Shown: positions 23,505 through 32,763, counted from the first letter of the stretch. The stretch is 64,000 nt of DNA from Pseudaminobacter soli (ex Zhang et al. 2022) (GCF_014595955.1 NZ_JABVCF010000004.1:310001-374000), one strand, 5' to 3'. Notes: generated by a model from the letters alone, not told the origin. Numbers and translations: made by a program.

Positions 23505-24764
23505 TCAAAACCTCTGCGGACTGAAGGGCGCGAGATCGACGGCCGTAGTCTTGCCCGTGGCGAGGTCGCGGATCAAGCGTCCGGTCGCGGCGGACTGGGT
23601 CAGCCCGAGGTGTCCATGCCCGAAGGCATAGAAGACGTTGGGCGCACTGCGGGCGCGGCCGATCACCGGCAGGGAATCGGGCAGGGACGGACGATAGCCC
23701 ATCCACTCGCGCCCGCCTTCGGTCTTGAGCCCCGGCAGGAACTGTTTCGCCTTCTCCAGCATGGCTCTCGCGCGCGCGTAGTTCGGCGGCCGCTTCAGGC
23801 CGGCCAGTTCCACCGCCCCGCCGACGCGGACGCCAGTGACGAGCGGCGAGACGACGAAGCCATGTCCGACGAAGGTCAGTTGCCGGCGCAGATCGAAGGC
23901 GCCGACCGGCAGCGTCGTGTTGTAGCCGCGCTCGGTCTCCAGCGGGACGCGATCACCGAACTTCGCGGCATGGAAATGCGACCAGGCGCCGGCGCAGATG
24001 ACCAGGCTGTCTGCAGTGCTGGTCGAGCCGTCGGCAAATCTCAGCCGCACCTCGGAGCGTCCGGCGTCTTTGCGCGCGATCTCAGCGCCTTCGAACAGAC
24101 GTCTCTCGAACCGGGCGCCAAGGCGCTCGGCATAGGCCCAGATCGCCTTGCCGAACAATTTCGGATCGTCGACCTGCTTCCAGGTCGGCATGAAGGTGCC
24201 GTGCGTGAAGCGTGGCGACAGTCCGGGCTGCAACTCGGCGAGGCGCGCGCCCGAGACATGCTCGAAGGGTATGCCGAGCCGTTCGCGCGCCTCCCAGCCC
24301 GGGAGCGACGCCTTCAACTCGGCCTCACTTTCGTAGAGGTCGATCGCGCCGTTGTGGCTGATCATCCCCGCAGCATCCGCGCGCTCGGAGAGCCCTGCCC
24401 ATTCGGATTCCGCGAGCCGCATGAGGCCCGCCTGCGCATTCAGGCTCGCCTCGAACTTGCTCGGGTGGCCGGCGCGCATGAAGCGGATCAGCCAGGGCAT
24501 TAGCTTCGGGAGATAGGCGGGGGGGATGGTCAGCGGCCCAAGCGGGTCGGCAAGCCAGCCCGGCAGCTTCTTCAGCATGCCCTTGTGCGAGAGCGGCAGC
24601 GGGTCGGGAAAGGCGAGCGCGGCTGCATTGCCGGAGCTCGTCTCTTCGCAGACACCTGTCCGGTCGTAGACCGTGACCTGGAAACCCGCTTCCGCGAGAT
24701 TCGCCCCCGTACAGATGCCGACGATGCCGGCGCCTATGACTGCGATATGCGTACGGTCACTCAT
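23505..24764 (-). CDS. hypO: FAD-dependent D-amino-acid (D-hydroxyproline) dehydrogenase
   Basis: DadA-like FAD oxidoreductase of 419 aa. The N-terminal dinucleotide fold reads IAVIGAGIVGICTGANLAEAG with the acidic end VTVYDR, and the C terminus has GYRPSLPDSLPVIGRA and GHGHLGLTQS. From context, between a hydroxyproline epimerase and a DHDPS-family deaminase, it should oxidise cis-4-hydroxy-D-proline to pyrroline-4-hydroxy-2-carboxylate and pass electrons to the respiratory chain. The DAAO-family assignment is clear; substrate is inferred from neighbours. It sits 21 bp downstream of hypD. Confidence 0.88.
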   Translation of the reverse strand: MSDRTHIAVIGAGIVGICTGANLAEAGFQVTVYDRTGVCEETSSGNAAALAFPDPLPLSHKGMLKKLPGWLADPLGPLTIPPAYLPKLMPWLIRFMRAGHPSKFEASLNAQAGLMRLAESEWAGLSERADAAGMISHNGAIDLYESEAELKASLPGWEARERLGIPFEHVSGARLAELQPGLSPRFTHGTFMPTWKQVDDPKLFGKAIWAYAERLGARFERRLFEGAEIARKDAGRSEVRLRFADGSTSTADSLVICAGAWSHFHAAKFGDRVPLETERGYNTTLPVGAFDLRRQLTFVGHGFVVSPLVTGVRVGGAVELAGLKRPPNYARARAMLEKAKQFLPGLKTEGGREWMGYRPSLPDSLPVIGRARSAPNVFYAFGHGHLGLTQSAATGRLIRDLATGKTTAVDLAPFSPQRF

Positions 24765-24785
24765 ATTGAGGCGACTAGACCGAGA

Positions 24786-25679
24786 TCAGAAAACGGGCAG
24801 TTCCGGCCGCTTCGCCAGCGCATCACGCACCACCTTTTCCGCAGCCGCGCGGCGTTCGCCGGATAGCGGCTGGCGCGGCATGCGGACACGGTCGTTGGTG
24901 CCGATCGCCAGCACCTCGGCCAGCTTGATATTCTGGACGAGGTAGGTGGAAACGTCGAGATCGAGCAGCGGGCGGAACCAGCGGTAGATCTTCAGCGCCT
25001 CGTCGCGGCGGCCGGCCTTCATCAGGCGGTAGATCGCGACCGTCTCGCGCGGGAAGGCGGTCACCAGCCCCGCCACCCAGCCGATTGCGCCGACCGAGAG
25101 CGCCTCGAAGGCGAGATTGTCAACGCCGGTGAAAAGGTCGAAGCGGTCGCCGAAGCGGTTGATGATCTCGGTGGAGCGCCGAATGTCGTCCGAGGATTCC
25201 TTGATCGCCACGAACAGCGGATCGGAAGCCAACTCTTCCATATCGTCAACCGTGACATCGACACGGTAGGCCATACGGTTGGAGTAGATCATCACCGGCA
25301 GGTCGCCGGCCGCCGCAACTGCCTTCAGCGTCGCCACCGTCTCCTGCGAATTGGTGTGGTAGATCGGGCTCGGCACCACCATCAGCCCATCGGCGCCCTC
25401 GCTGGCAGCACGCCGGGCCAGCGCCGCGCCGTCGCGGGTCGCCGCCTCGTTGACGGTCAGCAGCACCGGTCTTCCGCCAGCCACCTTCTGTGCGGTCTTC
25501 AGCACCTCGATCTTTTCGTCCTGGGAGAGCATCGGGCCTTCGCCGAGCGAGCCAGCGACGATCAAGCCGTCGCAGCCAGCCTCGATCAAAAGGCCGAAGC
25601 AGCGCTCCATCTCGGCATGGTCGAGCCTGTCGTCCGGCGTGAACTTGGTGGTGACGGCTGGGTAGATCCCGCTCCACAT
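24786..25679 (-). CDS. hypD: Pyrroline-4-hydroxy-2-carboxylate deaminase (DHDPS family)
   Basis: A 297-aa (beta/alpha)8 aldolase of the dihydrodipicolinate synthase family. The Schiff-base Lys lies in PLFVAIKESSDDIR, with GSLGEGPMLSQDEK as the carboxylate-binding GxxGE-type motif and MIYSNRM holding the Tyr. In hydroxyproline clusters this family deaminates pyrroline-4-hydroxy-2-carboxylate to alpha-ketoglutarate semialdehyde. It is the first gene of the minus-strand hyp unit; TGGAGGAGA precedes the ATG, and the palindromic operator lies just upstream. The next enzyme, the semialdehyde dehydrogenase HypH, is not in the window. Confidence 0.88.
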   Translation of the reverse strand: MWSGIYPAVTTKFTPDDRLDHAEMERCFGLLIEAGCDGLIVAGSLGEGPMLSQDEKIEVLKTAQKVAGGRPVLLTVNEAATRDGAALARRAASEGADGLMVVPSPIYHTNSQETVATLKAVAAAGDLPVMIYSNRMAYRVDVTVDDMEELASDPLFVAIKESSDDIRRSTEIINRFGDRFDLFTGVDNLAFEALSVGAIGWVAGLVTAFPRETVAIYRLMKAGRRDEALKIYRWFRPLLDLDVSTYLVQNIKLAEVLAIGTNDRVRMPRQPLSGERRAAAEKVVRDALAKRPELPVF

Positions 25680-25692
25680 GGTACTTCTCCTC

Positions 25693-25715
25693 CAGATATA
25701 TTACTGATATATCTG
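25693..25715. promoter_or_regulatory. Palindromic operator between hypD and hypR
   Basis: CAGATATAT-N5-ATATATCTG is a perfect 9-bp inverted repeat, AT-rich in a GC-rich region. It starts 14 bp upstream of the hypD ATG, beside its ribosome site, in the 103-bp divergent gap before the GntR gene. Position and symmetry fit a binding site for the adjacent GntR regulator; binding itself is inferred. Confidence 0.65.
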
Positions 25716-25782
25716 CCTCTCGGGACTCATGTCAACAAGCGCGAGAGGCTGATAATGACAAAGATGGATCAGAGGCGGGCTC

Positions 25783-26436
25783 GTGGATCAGCTTAGCACC
25801 GGAATTGAGTCGGCCACCGCCCGCGCCTATCGCGCCCTGGAGCAAGCCATCGTCATGCTGGATCTGGCTCCCGGCAGCATCACAACCGAGGCGCAACTGA
25901 TCGAGCGGATTGGATTGGGACGAACGCCGGTGCGCGAGGCGATCCAGCGGCTCGCCTGGGAAGGTCTTATGGAGGTGCGACCGCGCGCGGGGCTCGCAAT
26001 CGCCCCGCTCCACGCCGGCGACTGGCTGCTCGCCCTGGACGCGCGCGAAGGGGTGGAGATGGTGCTCGCGCGCGCGGCGGCACGCTACGCCACGCCACTC
26101 GCGATTGAGCGGTTCCAGCATGCCGCGCAAGCCATGCACCGGGCGGTGGTGGCAAGCGATGTCGCCGGCTTCCTAGAAGCCGACAAGGCGCTGGACGAGG
26201 CGCTGGCGCTTGCCGCCGACAACCGCTTCGCCGCGCGCCTGGCCGCACCGCTGCAGACCCACTCCCGCCGCTTCTGGTTCCGCTATCAGCGCGAGACCGG
26301 ACTCGCCGAATCCGCCGCCCGCCACGTCGAGCTGATCCAGAAGATCCTCGCCGGGGATGAGGCGGGCGCGGAGGCTGAGGCCGGGAGGCTGATGGCGCTG
26401 CTGCGCAGCCACGCCCAGGCAGCGGTGAGCAGGTAG
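25783..26436 (+). CDS. hypR: GntR family (FCD) regulator of hydroxyproline genes
   Basis: A 217-aa FadR-subfamily regulator. Residues 8-75 form the winged helix, with the GntR recognition block IERIGLGRTPVREAIQRLAWEGLMEV, followed by an all-helical FCD effector domain with the His/Asp ligands expected for a metal-carboxylate site (ADKALDEALALAADN and AARHVELIQKIL). It diverges from the hyp catabolic genes, as HypR does in Sinorhizobium, so it probably represses them in the absence of hydroxyproline. The start is GTG at 25783 with AGAGGCG upstream; no in-frame ATG is available. Confidence 0.82.
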   Translation: MDQLSTGIESATARAYRALEQAIVMLDLAPGSITTEAQLIERIGLGRTPVREAIQRLAWEGLMEVRPRAGLAIAPLHAGDWLLALDAREGVEMVLARAAARYATPLAIERFQHAAQAMHRAVVASDVAGFLEADKALDEALALAADNRFAARLAAPLQTHSRRFWFRYQRETGLAESAARHVELIQKILAGDEAGAEAEAGRLMALLRSHAQAAVSR

Positions 26437-26534
26437 CCGTTTACGCAGACACTCGAACTGTCCCGGCACCACGGCTCCGCTGGGCGGCCAACGTCGAGAA
26501 TTTGGGCTGCGCCAGCGACGAAATCTTGGAAAAC

Positions 26535-27020
26535 CTACTCCACTTCGTTCGCCGGTTCGGCGTTGAGCTGGCCATAGCGTTCCTCGCCGATCTGGTTGAG
26601 CAGTTGGATCTGCGTCTCGAGGAAGTCGATATGGCCTTCCTCGTCCTTCAGAAGATCCTCGAACAGTTCCATCGAGACGTAGTCGCCGAGGTCGTGGCAG
26701 ATTTCGCGGGACTTCTTGTAGGAGGTGCGGGCGTCGTATTCGCCGGCGAGGTCGGCCTCCAGCACCTCCTTGACGTTCTGGCCGATGCGCAGCGGGGCCA
26801 GGGTCTGCAGGTTGGGATGGCCTTCCAGGAAAATGATGCGCTCGATCAGCCGATCGGCGTGATGCATCTCCTCGATGGATTCTTCCCGCTCCTTCTTGGC
26901 GAGCTTCTGATATCCCCAATCGTCGAGGAGCCGGTAATGCAGCCAGTACTGGTTGACAGCACCGAGTTCCAGGAAGAGCGCTTCGTTAAGCCGCTCGATG
27001 ACTTGGGGTTCGCCTTTCAT
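26535..27020 (-). CDS. bfr: Bacterioferritin
   Basis: Heme-containing iron-storage protein of 161 aa. The di-iron ferroxidase ligands are seen in [16 protein letters not shown] and [19 protein letters not shown], and the heme-binding Met in SIEEMHHA. The second pair of ligands lies in [15 protein letters not shown] and [13 protein letters not shown]. It oligomerises into 24-mers that store ferric iron. Its start overlaps the end of bfd by 35 bp, so the two are co-transcribed; Bfd would then release iron by reducing the core. An Irr-type iron control element lies upstream of the pair. Confidence 0.95.
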   Translation of the reverse strand: MKGEPQVIERLNEALFLELGAVNQYWLHYRLLDDWGYQKLAKKEREESIEEMHHADRLIERIIFLEGHPNLQTLAPLRIGQNVKEVLEADLAGEYDARTSYKKSREICHDLGDYVSMELFEDLLKDEEGHIDFLETQIQLLNQIGEERYGQLNAEPANEVE

Positions 27021-27297
27021 TCAATCTGCTCCCGTATGTCGACCGGAGTTCCCTCACCCGGTCCAGGTATGAAACGAGGTCGGGCTCGTTCGGTTGCGAG
27101 CGCGCATGATAGGCTTCGGTAACCCGAATGATGATTTCGACCACATTCGGAAAACAGCCGCAACAGCGCCCGCGCTTGCGCATGCTGTGATAGACCTTGG
27201 CGGGGACGATCAGCGACCAGGGATCCTGATCGAGCAGGTCCAGGATTGCCTGTTCGACCTCCTTCTCGGTGATCACATTGCAGTGGCAGATCAGCAT
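26986..27297 (-). CDS. bfd: Bacterioferritin-associated ferredoxin
   Basis: [2Fe-2S] protein that delivers electrons to bacterioferritin heme for iron release. The N terminus [18 protein letters not shown] gives Cys4 and Cys6, and [11 protein letters not shown] gives the second pair (Cys45/46 and Cys48), the BFD-like arrangement. At 103 aa it is longer than the usual 60-75 aa; the extra tail (from about residue 65) is polar and overlaps the bfr reading frame. The frame extends upstream, but the ATG at 27297 begins the conserved fold and has AGAGAACG before it. Confidence 0.88.
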   Translation of the reverse strand: MLICHCNVITEKEVEQAILDLLDQDPWSLIVPAKVYHSMRKRGRCCGCFPNVVEIIIRVTEAYHARSQPNEPDLVSYLDRVRELRSTYGSRLNERRTPSHRAA

Positions 27298-27467
27298 ATC
27301 GTTCTCTTGGCCAGCGGCTCCGTCCGTTGGACCCTCGCCGGCATATCTATTGCTGCTAGCGGGCAGCCCTTTCAGCACGCTATCGGGATGGTAACGACCC
27401 CTCCCCTGCGCACATTCCCTCTACGCCTGCTGGACGGGTCGAGTCAATGAAGAGTCTTGAAAACGGC

Positions 27468-27497
27468 TTGTTCTTCAATACGTTAGAACTATTCTAA
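27468..27497 (+). promoter_or_regulatory. Irr-type iron control element overlapping a candidate promoter
   Basis: TTAGAA-CTA-TTCTAA (27483-27497) is a perfect palindrome matching the ICE box bound by rhizobial Irr. It lies between divergent bfd-bfr and the ferredoxin reductase gene. A plus-strand promoter TTGTTC (27468-27473)-16 bp-TATTCT (27490-27495) has its -10 box inside the palindrome, so bound Irr would block it. The match is seen; control of both directions is inferred. Confidence 0.7.
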
Positions 27498-27647
27498 ACT
27501 AGTCAGGTATTCTTGGCAGTGGCTTCCACGGGCTGCTCCTTGACTTCTCCGCCTTCCAGTGCGACGCGCTGCCGCGCCCAAATGTCGGGCCCAAGCAATT
27601 CTCTGGTGAATTCACTCGCTAAGCTGTCGCGCCAAAGGGAAGACCTT

Positions 27648-28895
27648 ATGAACAACGGCGTCGTCATCATCGGAACCGGCCATGCCGGCGTGCAGGCCGC
27701 CGCCAGCCTGCGCGAGGAAGGTTTTGACGGGCCGGTCACGCTGGTGGGCGACGAGAGCGATCTGCCCTATCACAAGCCGCCGCTCTCAAAAGCCTTCCTC
27801 AAGGACGCGAACGCCAAGCCTCAAGTGCTGCGCGCCGAGGCCTTCTATACGGGTGCCGGCATCGACCTTCGCCTCGGCAGCCGGGTCGCTGGCATCGACC
27901 GAAGCGCCCGGCGCGTTCAATTCGAGAATGGCGAGGCGCTGCTCTTCGACCGGCTGATCCTGGCGACCGGCTCGCGCCCGCGGCTGCTACCTGCGACCGC
28001 CGGCCTGGCAAATGTTCTCGCCTTGCGCACCGTCTCCGACGCGCGGCTGATCCGCGAACGCGCCGGCAAGGCCGAGAATGTCGTCGTGCTTGGCGGCGGC
28101 TTCATCGGGCTGGAGATCGCCGCGACACTTTCCGCGGGCGGACGGACGGTGACCGTAATCGAGGCGCAGGACCGGCTGCTCGGCCGTGCGGTCGCGCCGC
28201 TGCTCGCGGGCCACGTCGCCGAGCGGCTAGCCACCACGGGGGTAAAACTGCTGACCGGGACCACGGTCGAGCGCTTCGAAAGCGAGGCGGGCCGTATCGT
28301 CGGCGTGACCACGTCCGCGGGCGAGCGGATCGCGGCCGACATGGCGCTGGTCGGGATCGGCGCCGTCCCGAACGTGGAACTTGCCGAGGCTGCCGGGCTG
28401 GCGGTCGGCAATGGCATCCGCGTAGACCCGCAGATGCGGAGCTCCGTGCCGGAGATCCTGGCGATCGGCGATGCGGTGAATTTCCGCCAGTGGCATTGCG
28501 GGGCCGACGTGCGGCTGGAATCGGTCCAGAACGCGACGGATCAGGCGCGACTGGCCGTGCGCACCATCATGGGCCACGGCGGCGTCTATGACAGCGTGCC
28601 GTGGTTCTGGTCCGATATTGGCGATATGAAGCTGCAGATGGTCGGCCTGATCGCGGGCAGCGACCGTGCGGTCCTGTCGGGCGAACCCGGCGAAAACCGC
28701 TTTTCGGTTTTCCACTACAGGGGGCTGGACCTGATCGCGATCGAATCGGTCAACCGCCCGGCCGACCACATGCTCGGCCGCAAGATGATCGCCGCGGGCT
28801 ACTCTCCGACGCCTGAGGAACTTGCCGCAGGGGACCTCAAGGCCACCTTCGCCCGCTGGCAGGAGGATGGGTCAGGACGGGCAGCGGCGGAGTAG
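27648..28895 (+). CDS. FAD-dependent NAD(P)H:ferredoxin/rubredoxin-type reductase
   Basis: A 415-aa two-dinucleotide-fold flavoprotein like rhodocoxin, putidaredoxin and other ferredoxin reductases. The FAD site is VVIIGTGHAGVQAAASLREEG and the NAD(P)H site is VVVLGGGFIGLEIAATL with TVIEAQD; the FAD-binding EILAIGDAVNFRQ and the C-terminal reductase domain are present. The open frame reaches back to 27513, but the ATG at 27648 begins the fold and has AAAGGGA upstream. Such enzymes reduce small iron-sulfur proteins. No P450 or dioxygenase is nearby, and the divergent neighbour is Bfd, so Bfd is a possible partner. That link is inference from context. Confidence 0.85.
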   Translation: MNNGVVIIGTGHAGVQAAASLREEGFDGPVTLVGDESDLPYHKPPLSKAFLKDANAKPQVLRAEAFYTGAGIDLRLGSRVAGIDRSARRVQFENGEALLFDRLILATGSRPRLLPATAGLANVLALRTVSDARLIRERAGKAENVVVLGGGFIGLEIAATLSAGGRTVTVIEAQDRLLGRAVAPLLAGHVAERLATTGVKLLTGTTVERFESEAGRIVGVTTSAGERIAADMALVGIGAVPNVELAEAAGLAVGNGIRVDPQMRSSVPEILAIGDAVNFRQWHCGADVRLESVQNATDQARLAVRTIMGHGGVYDSVPWFWSDIGDMKLQMVGLIAGSDRAVLSGEPGENRFSVFHYRGLDLIAIESVNRPADHMLGRKMIAAGYSPTPEELAAGDLKATFARWQEDGSGRAAAE

Positions 28896-29039
28896 CCGCG
28901 CCCTCCGACTCCCTCGCAAGGGGGAGATGAGTGTCTCTCGATTCCCTCACCGTCACCTCCTGTCAGGAACATGCGGCTGGTAGCTGGCGCAGCGAAAGCC
29001 GGCAGAGTATAAGCCCCGTCCCCAAACACCGAGGACAGC

Positions 29040-30278
29040 ATGAGCCCGATCACCGGCGCGAGGCGGCAGGCCGCGCTCGCCTTCATCCTCATCGTGGCGC
29101 TGCTCGATGTTTTGTCGATGGGCATCGTCATCCCGGTGCTGCCGCCGCTGATCGAGGAATTCGCGGGCTCGAGCGCCTCGGCCGGCTGGATCAACGGTGT
29201 GTTCGTGGCGCTGTGGGCCGCGGCGCAGTTCGTCTGCTCTCCGATCGCCGGTTCCCTGTCCGACCAGTACGGGAGGCGGCCGGTCATCCTGCTCTCGGCG
29301 GCGGGGCTCGCCTGCGACTACGTCCTGATGGCGGTCGCGCCGAACCTCTGGTGGCTGGCGCTCGGCCGCATCATTGCCGGCGTGACCTCCTCCAGCTTCA
29401 CTACCGCCTTCGCCTACATGGCCGACGTCACCCCGCCGGAGGGCCGCGCCCGCGCCTACGGCCTGATCGGCGCCGCCTTCAGCGGCGGCTTCGTCCTCGG
29501 GCCGGTGCTCGGCGGCTTCCTCGGCGAGATCTCGCCGCGCGCGCCTTTCTGGTTCGCCGCGGGACTTACCGGCATCACCTTCCTCTATGGCCTTTTCGTC
29601 CTGCCGGAATCCTTGCCTCAGACGAACCGCATGATCTTTTCATGGAAGCGCGCCAACCCGTTCGGGGCGTTGAAGCTGCTGCGCTCGCATTCGGAGCTTG
29701 CCGGCTTGGCGACCGTCAACTTCCTGCTGCACTTCGCCCACCACGTATTCTCGGCGGTCTTCGTTCTCTATGCCGGCCACCGTTATGGCTGGGGGTCTTG
29801 GGAAGTCGGCCTCGTTCTGGCCCTGGTGGGCGCGCTCGACATGGCGGTGCAGGGGCTGCTCGTCGGGCCCGCGGTACAGCGCTTCGGTGATCGCCGCGTC
29901 ATGGTGTTCGGCCTGTTCGGCGGCGCGGTCGGCATCGCCTGCATGGGGCTGGCGCCGACCGGCATGCTGTTTGCCCTGGCGATGTTCCCCAATGCGCTAT
30001 GGGGGCTATCGATGCCGACGCTGCAGTCGCTCATGACCCGGCGGGTTTCGGAGCGCGAGCAGGGACAGTTGCAGGGCGCCAACATGAGCGTGGCGTCGGT
30101 TGCGGGCGTGGCCTCGCCGCTGTTCTTCGGTGCGGTCTATGCCACCACGGTGGAACCGGTCTCCTTCGAGCCCTTCCCGGCGCTGTCCTTCTTCATCGCC
30201 GCGCTCGTCCTGCTTCTAGCGGCGGTGCTGGGCTGGGTCGTGGCGAGGCGGGCGGCTGGGGCCGAAGCCGTGGCCTAG
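29040..30278 (+). CDS. MFS transporter, tetracycline-exporter (TCR/Tet) type
   Basis: A 412-aa protein with twelve predicted membrane helices in two halves. The family motifs [15 protein letters not shown] in helix 1 and [14 protein letters not shown] in loop 2-3, and the antiporter motif C-like [16 protein letters not shown] in helix 5, put it in the drug:H+ antiporter group close to TetA. The substrate is unknown; a chromosomal copy beside unlinked genes gives no evidence of tetracycline resistance. The ATG follows GAGGACAGC. It stands alone between the reductase gene and a convergent aminotransferase gene. Confidence 0.85.
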   Translation: MSPITGARRQAALAFILIVALLDVLSMGIVIPVLPPLIEEFAGSSASAGWINGVFVALWAAAQFVCSPIAGSLSDQYGRRPVILLSAAGLACDYVLMAVAPNLWWLALGRIIAGVTSSSFTTAFAYMADVTPPEGRARAYGLIGAAFSGGFVLGPVLGGFLGEISPRAPFWFAAGLTGITFLYGLFVLPESLPQTNRMIFSWKRANPFGALKLLRSHSELAGLATVNFLLHFAHHVFSAVFVLYAGHRYGWGSWEVGLVLALVGALDMAVQGLLVGPAVQRFGDRRVMVFGLFGGAVGIACMGLAPTGMLFALAMFPNALWGLSMPTLQSLMTRRVSEREQGQLQGANMSVASVAGVASPLFFGAVYATTVEPVSFEPFPALSFFIAALVLLLAAVLGWVVARRAAGAEAVA

Positions 30279-31411
30279 GCGGCGATCGCTTCCCGCACCG
30301 ACTCGATGATGTAGGCCTGGTCGTCGGCCGCGAGATAGGGGTGCATGGGCAGGCTGAAGACGTCCTGCGCGACGCGGTCGCTAACCGGCAGGCCGTTGCC
30401 GACCGCCGGGAATTGGCGATAGGCCGTCTGGCGGTGCAGGGGAGTCGGGTAGTAGACGGCCGTCGGCACGCCCTTGTCCTTCAGGCGCGCCAGGATAGCG
30501 CCGCGGTCCTTGCCCGGCGTGCGGATCGTATACTGCGCCCAGGTCGAGACACAGCCCTCGAGCACGGTGGGCACGATGGCGACATCGCGCAGCCCGTCAT
30601 TGTAGTTCGCTGCGATCCGGTTCCGCGCCTCGATCTCGTCGGCGAAGATCGCCAGCTTCTCGATGAGGATGCCGGCCTGCAGCGTGTCGAGCCGGCCGTT
30701 CATGCCGATGCGGACGTTGTCGTACTTGTCGGCGCCCTGGCCATGCACCAGCAGCGAGCGCAGCACCGCCGCCGTCTCATCGTCGTCGGTGAAGATTGCG
30801 CCGCCGTCGCCATAGGCGCCGAGCGGTTTTGCCGGGAAGAAGCTGGTCGTCGTCATCGCACCGATCGTGCCCACCCTGCGGCCGCGATAGTCCGCGCCGA
30901 AGGCTTGAGCTGCGTCGCAGATCATCCAGAGCCCCGCCTCCGAAACGACCGGTTCGATCTCCGTGTAGTCGGCCGGCTGACCGAACAGGTCGACTGAGAT
31001 GACGCCGGCGGGCGTCAGGCCCGCCCGCTTGGCCTCCGCGATGGCGCGCTCCAGGCTCTTCGGATCGAGGTTGAACGTGTCCTCGTGGATGTCGACGAAA
31101 TAGGGTGTCGCACCGATCAGAGCTACGACCTCGGCGGTGGCGGCGAAGGTGAAGCTCGGGCAGAACACGGCGTGACCTGGCCCGACCTCTCTGGCCATCA
31201 GCGCAAGCGAGAGGGCGTCGGTGCCATTCGAGCAGCCGATCGCATGCTTTGCGCCGCAGAATTTTGCGAGGGCCGACTCGAACTCTCCCACCTCCGGCCC
31301 AAGGATGTAGGCGCCATGCGCGAGCGTCCGCTGGATGGCGGCGTCGATCCTGTCCTTGATCCGCTCCTGCTGGGCGACAAGGTCGATGAAGCGGATCGGC
31401 TTTCTCGTCAT
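30275..31411 (-). CDS. DegT/DnrJ/EryC1/StrS family aminotransferase
   Basis: A 377-aa PLP-dependent sugar aminotransferase-type protein (fold type I). The N-terminal FIDLVAQQERIKDRIDAAIQRTLAHGAYILGPEV and CSNGTDALSLAL blocks, the DAAQAFGADYRGR region and the PLP Lys in FFPAKPLGAYGDGGA are intact. Members aminate nucleotide-linked keto sugars for surface polysaccharides. No sugar-nucleotide genes adjoin it here, so its substrate is unclear. The start is taken at ATG 31411; a longer frame upstream lacks homology. Its stop overlaps the end of the convergent MFS gene by 4 bp. Confidence 0.87.
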   Translation of the reverse strand: MTRKPIRFIDLVAQQERIKDRIDAAIQRTLAHGAYILGPEVGEFESALAKFCGAKHAIGCSNGTDALSLALMAREVGPGHAVFCPSFTFAATAEVVALIGATPYFVDIHEDTFNLDPKSLERAIAEAKRAGLTPAGVISVDLFGQPADYTEIEPVVSEAGLWMICDAAQAFGADYRGRRVGTIGAMTTTSFFPAKPLGAYGDGGAIFTDDDETAAVLRSLLVHGQGADKYDNVRIGMNGRLDTLQAGILIEKLAIFADEIEARNRIAANYNDGLRDVAIVPTVLEGCVSTWAQYTIRTPGKDRGAILARLKDKGVPTAVYYPTPLHRQTAYRQFPAVGNGLPVSDRVAQDVFSLPMHPYLAADDQAYIIESVREAIAA

Positions 31412-31657
31412 AGAATGGTTCCGGGATGGCGAATCGGGCGGGAGCGCCACTGGCGCTAGGTTTGTTCCTATCGCGCCCGCCACGTCCAGGTCAAAACACA
31501 CCGTATTATCGGCATGTTACGGCGCGTGTAGGGAGTTTCGGTGTTTGCCCGGCAGGATGACGGTCCTGGCCCACTGTCTCGCATGCAATTCGCGCATGCG
31601 CGGTGAGCCAATCCCGGCTATGTGTCGCCAAGACTGATTTTCGGAGGAGGAACGCCA

Positions 31658-32638
31658 ATGCACGTGATGATCATCGGAGGAGCCGGCATGGTCGGCGGCA
31701 AGCTCGCCGCCCGGCTCGCCGCAAAGGGAACCCTCGCCGGCAAGGACATAGAGCGCCTGACCCTGGTCGACGTGATCGAGGCGAATCTGCCCGCAGGCAA
31801 GCCGGCCGCGGAGGCGATCGTCTCGGACATGTCCATGCCGGGCGAGGCCGAGCGGCTGGTCGCGCTCAGGCCGGATGTGATCTTCCACCTCGCGGCGATC
31901 GTCTCCGGCGAGGCGGAGGCAGACTTCGACAAGGGCTATCGCATCAATCTCGACGGGACGCGGTTCCTGTTCGAGGCGATCCGGCAGGAGGGTCTTCGCG
32001 ATCGGTACTTTCCGCGCGTGGTGTTCTCGTCATCGATCGCGGTGTTCGGCGCGCCGTTCCCGGAATCGATCGGCGACGAGTTCTTCACCACGCCGGCCAC
32101 CAGCTACGGCACCCAGAAGGCGATCGGCGAGTTGCTACTGTCCGATTACAGTCGCCGCGGCTTCTTCGACGGCATCGGGATCCGCCTGCCGACCATCTGC
32201 ATCCGGCCCGGAAAGCCCAACAAGGCGGCCTCCAGCTTCTTCTCCAGCATCCTTCGCGAGCCGCTTGCGGGTCAGGAAGCCGTGCTGCCGGTCTCGGAAG
32301 ACATCCGCCACTGGTTCGCCAGCCCGCGCGCCGCGGTCGGGTTTCTGGAGCATGCCGCGGAGATCGACCTCAAGCCGCTGGGGCACCGCCGCAACCTTTC
32401 GATGCCCGGCCTGTCGGCGACCGTAGGCGAGGAGATCGAAGCGCTGGGACGGGTCGCCGGCGACAAGGCGGTAAAGCTGATCCGGCGCGAGCCCGACGAG
32501 ACGATCATCCGCATCGTCTCCGGGTGGGCCGGCCGCTTCGACGCACGCCGGGCGGAACAACTCGGGTTCAGGGCCGAGACGTCATTCGACCAGATCGTAC
32601 GCGCTCACGTCGAGGACGAGTTGGGCGGGAAAGTGTGA
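31658..32638 (+). CDS. DenD-like NAD-dependent epimerase/dehydrogenase (D-erythronate dehydrogenase family)
   Basis: Extended short-chain dehydrogenase of 326 aa. The Rossmann motif MIIGGAGMVGGKLAARLAAKG, the HLAAIVSGEAEADFDKGYRINLDGT strand and the active-site YGTQK with an upstream SSSIAVFG Ser are all seen. The overall pattern resembles D-erythronate dehydrogenase DenD, which oxidises four-carbon sugar acids. The partner kinase and isomerase genes (DenK, OtnI types) are not adjacent, so the substrate is tentative. CGGAGGAGG precedes the ATG at 31658; the frame opens earlier at 31622. Confidence 0.78.
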   Translation: MHVMIIGGAGMVGGKLAARLAAKGTLAGKDIERLTLVDVIEANLPAGKPAAEAIVSDMSMPGEAERLVALRPDVIFHLAAIVSGEAEADFDKGYRINLDGTRFLFEAIRQEGLRDRYFPRVVFSSSIAVFGAPFPESIGDEFFTTPATSYGTQKAIGELLLSDYSRRGFFDGIGIRLPTICIRPGKPNKAASSFFSSILREPLAGQEAVLPVSEDIRHWFASPRAAVGFLEHAAEIDLKPLGHRRNLSMPGLSATVGEEIEALGRVAGDKAVKLIRREPDETIIRIVSGWAGRFDARRAEQLGFRAETSFDQIVRAHVEDELGGKV

Positions 32639-32763
32639 AGGGTCGGAGCAGGGCGCATCGAGTTCACTGAAGCCTAGATGCGCCTCCATCCTTTACTGCG
32701 CGCTGGTTGCCGGAGTCGCCGAACTGCCTTAGGCTCACCGAACTATACCTCAAGGACGACAAC

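Noticed and set aside
28896-28935. A further copy of the palindromic element after the ferredoxin reductase gene
   Set aside because: Only CTCCCTCGCAAGGGGGAG is recognisable; it lacks the second hairpin and tail, so it is at best a remnant.
29040-30278. Tetracycline resistance gene
   Set aside because: The family match is to the wider drug:H+ antiporter group; there is no TetR-type regulator nearby and no evidence for the substrate.
32652-32684. Possible terminator after the DenD-like gene (GGCGCATC-N17-GATGCGCC)
   Set aside because: The loop is long and no T-run follows, so I do not call it a terminator.
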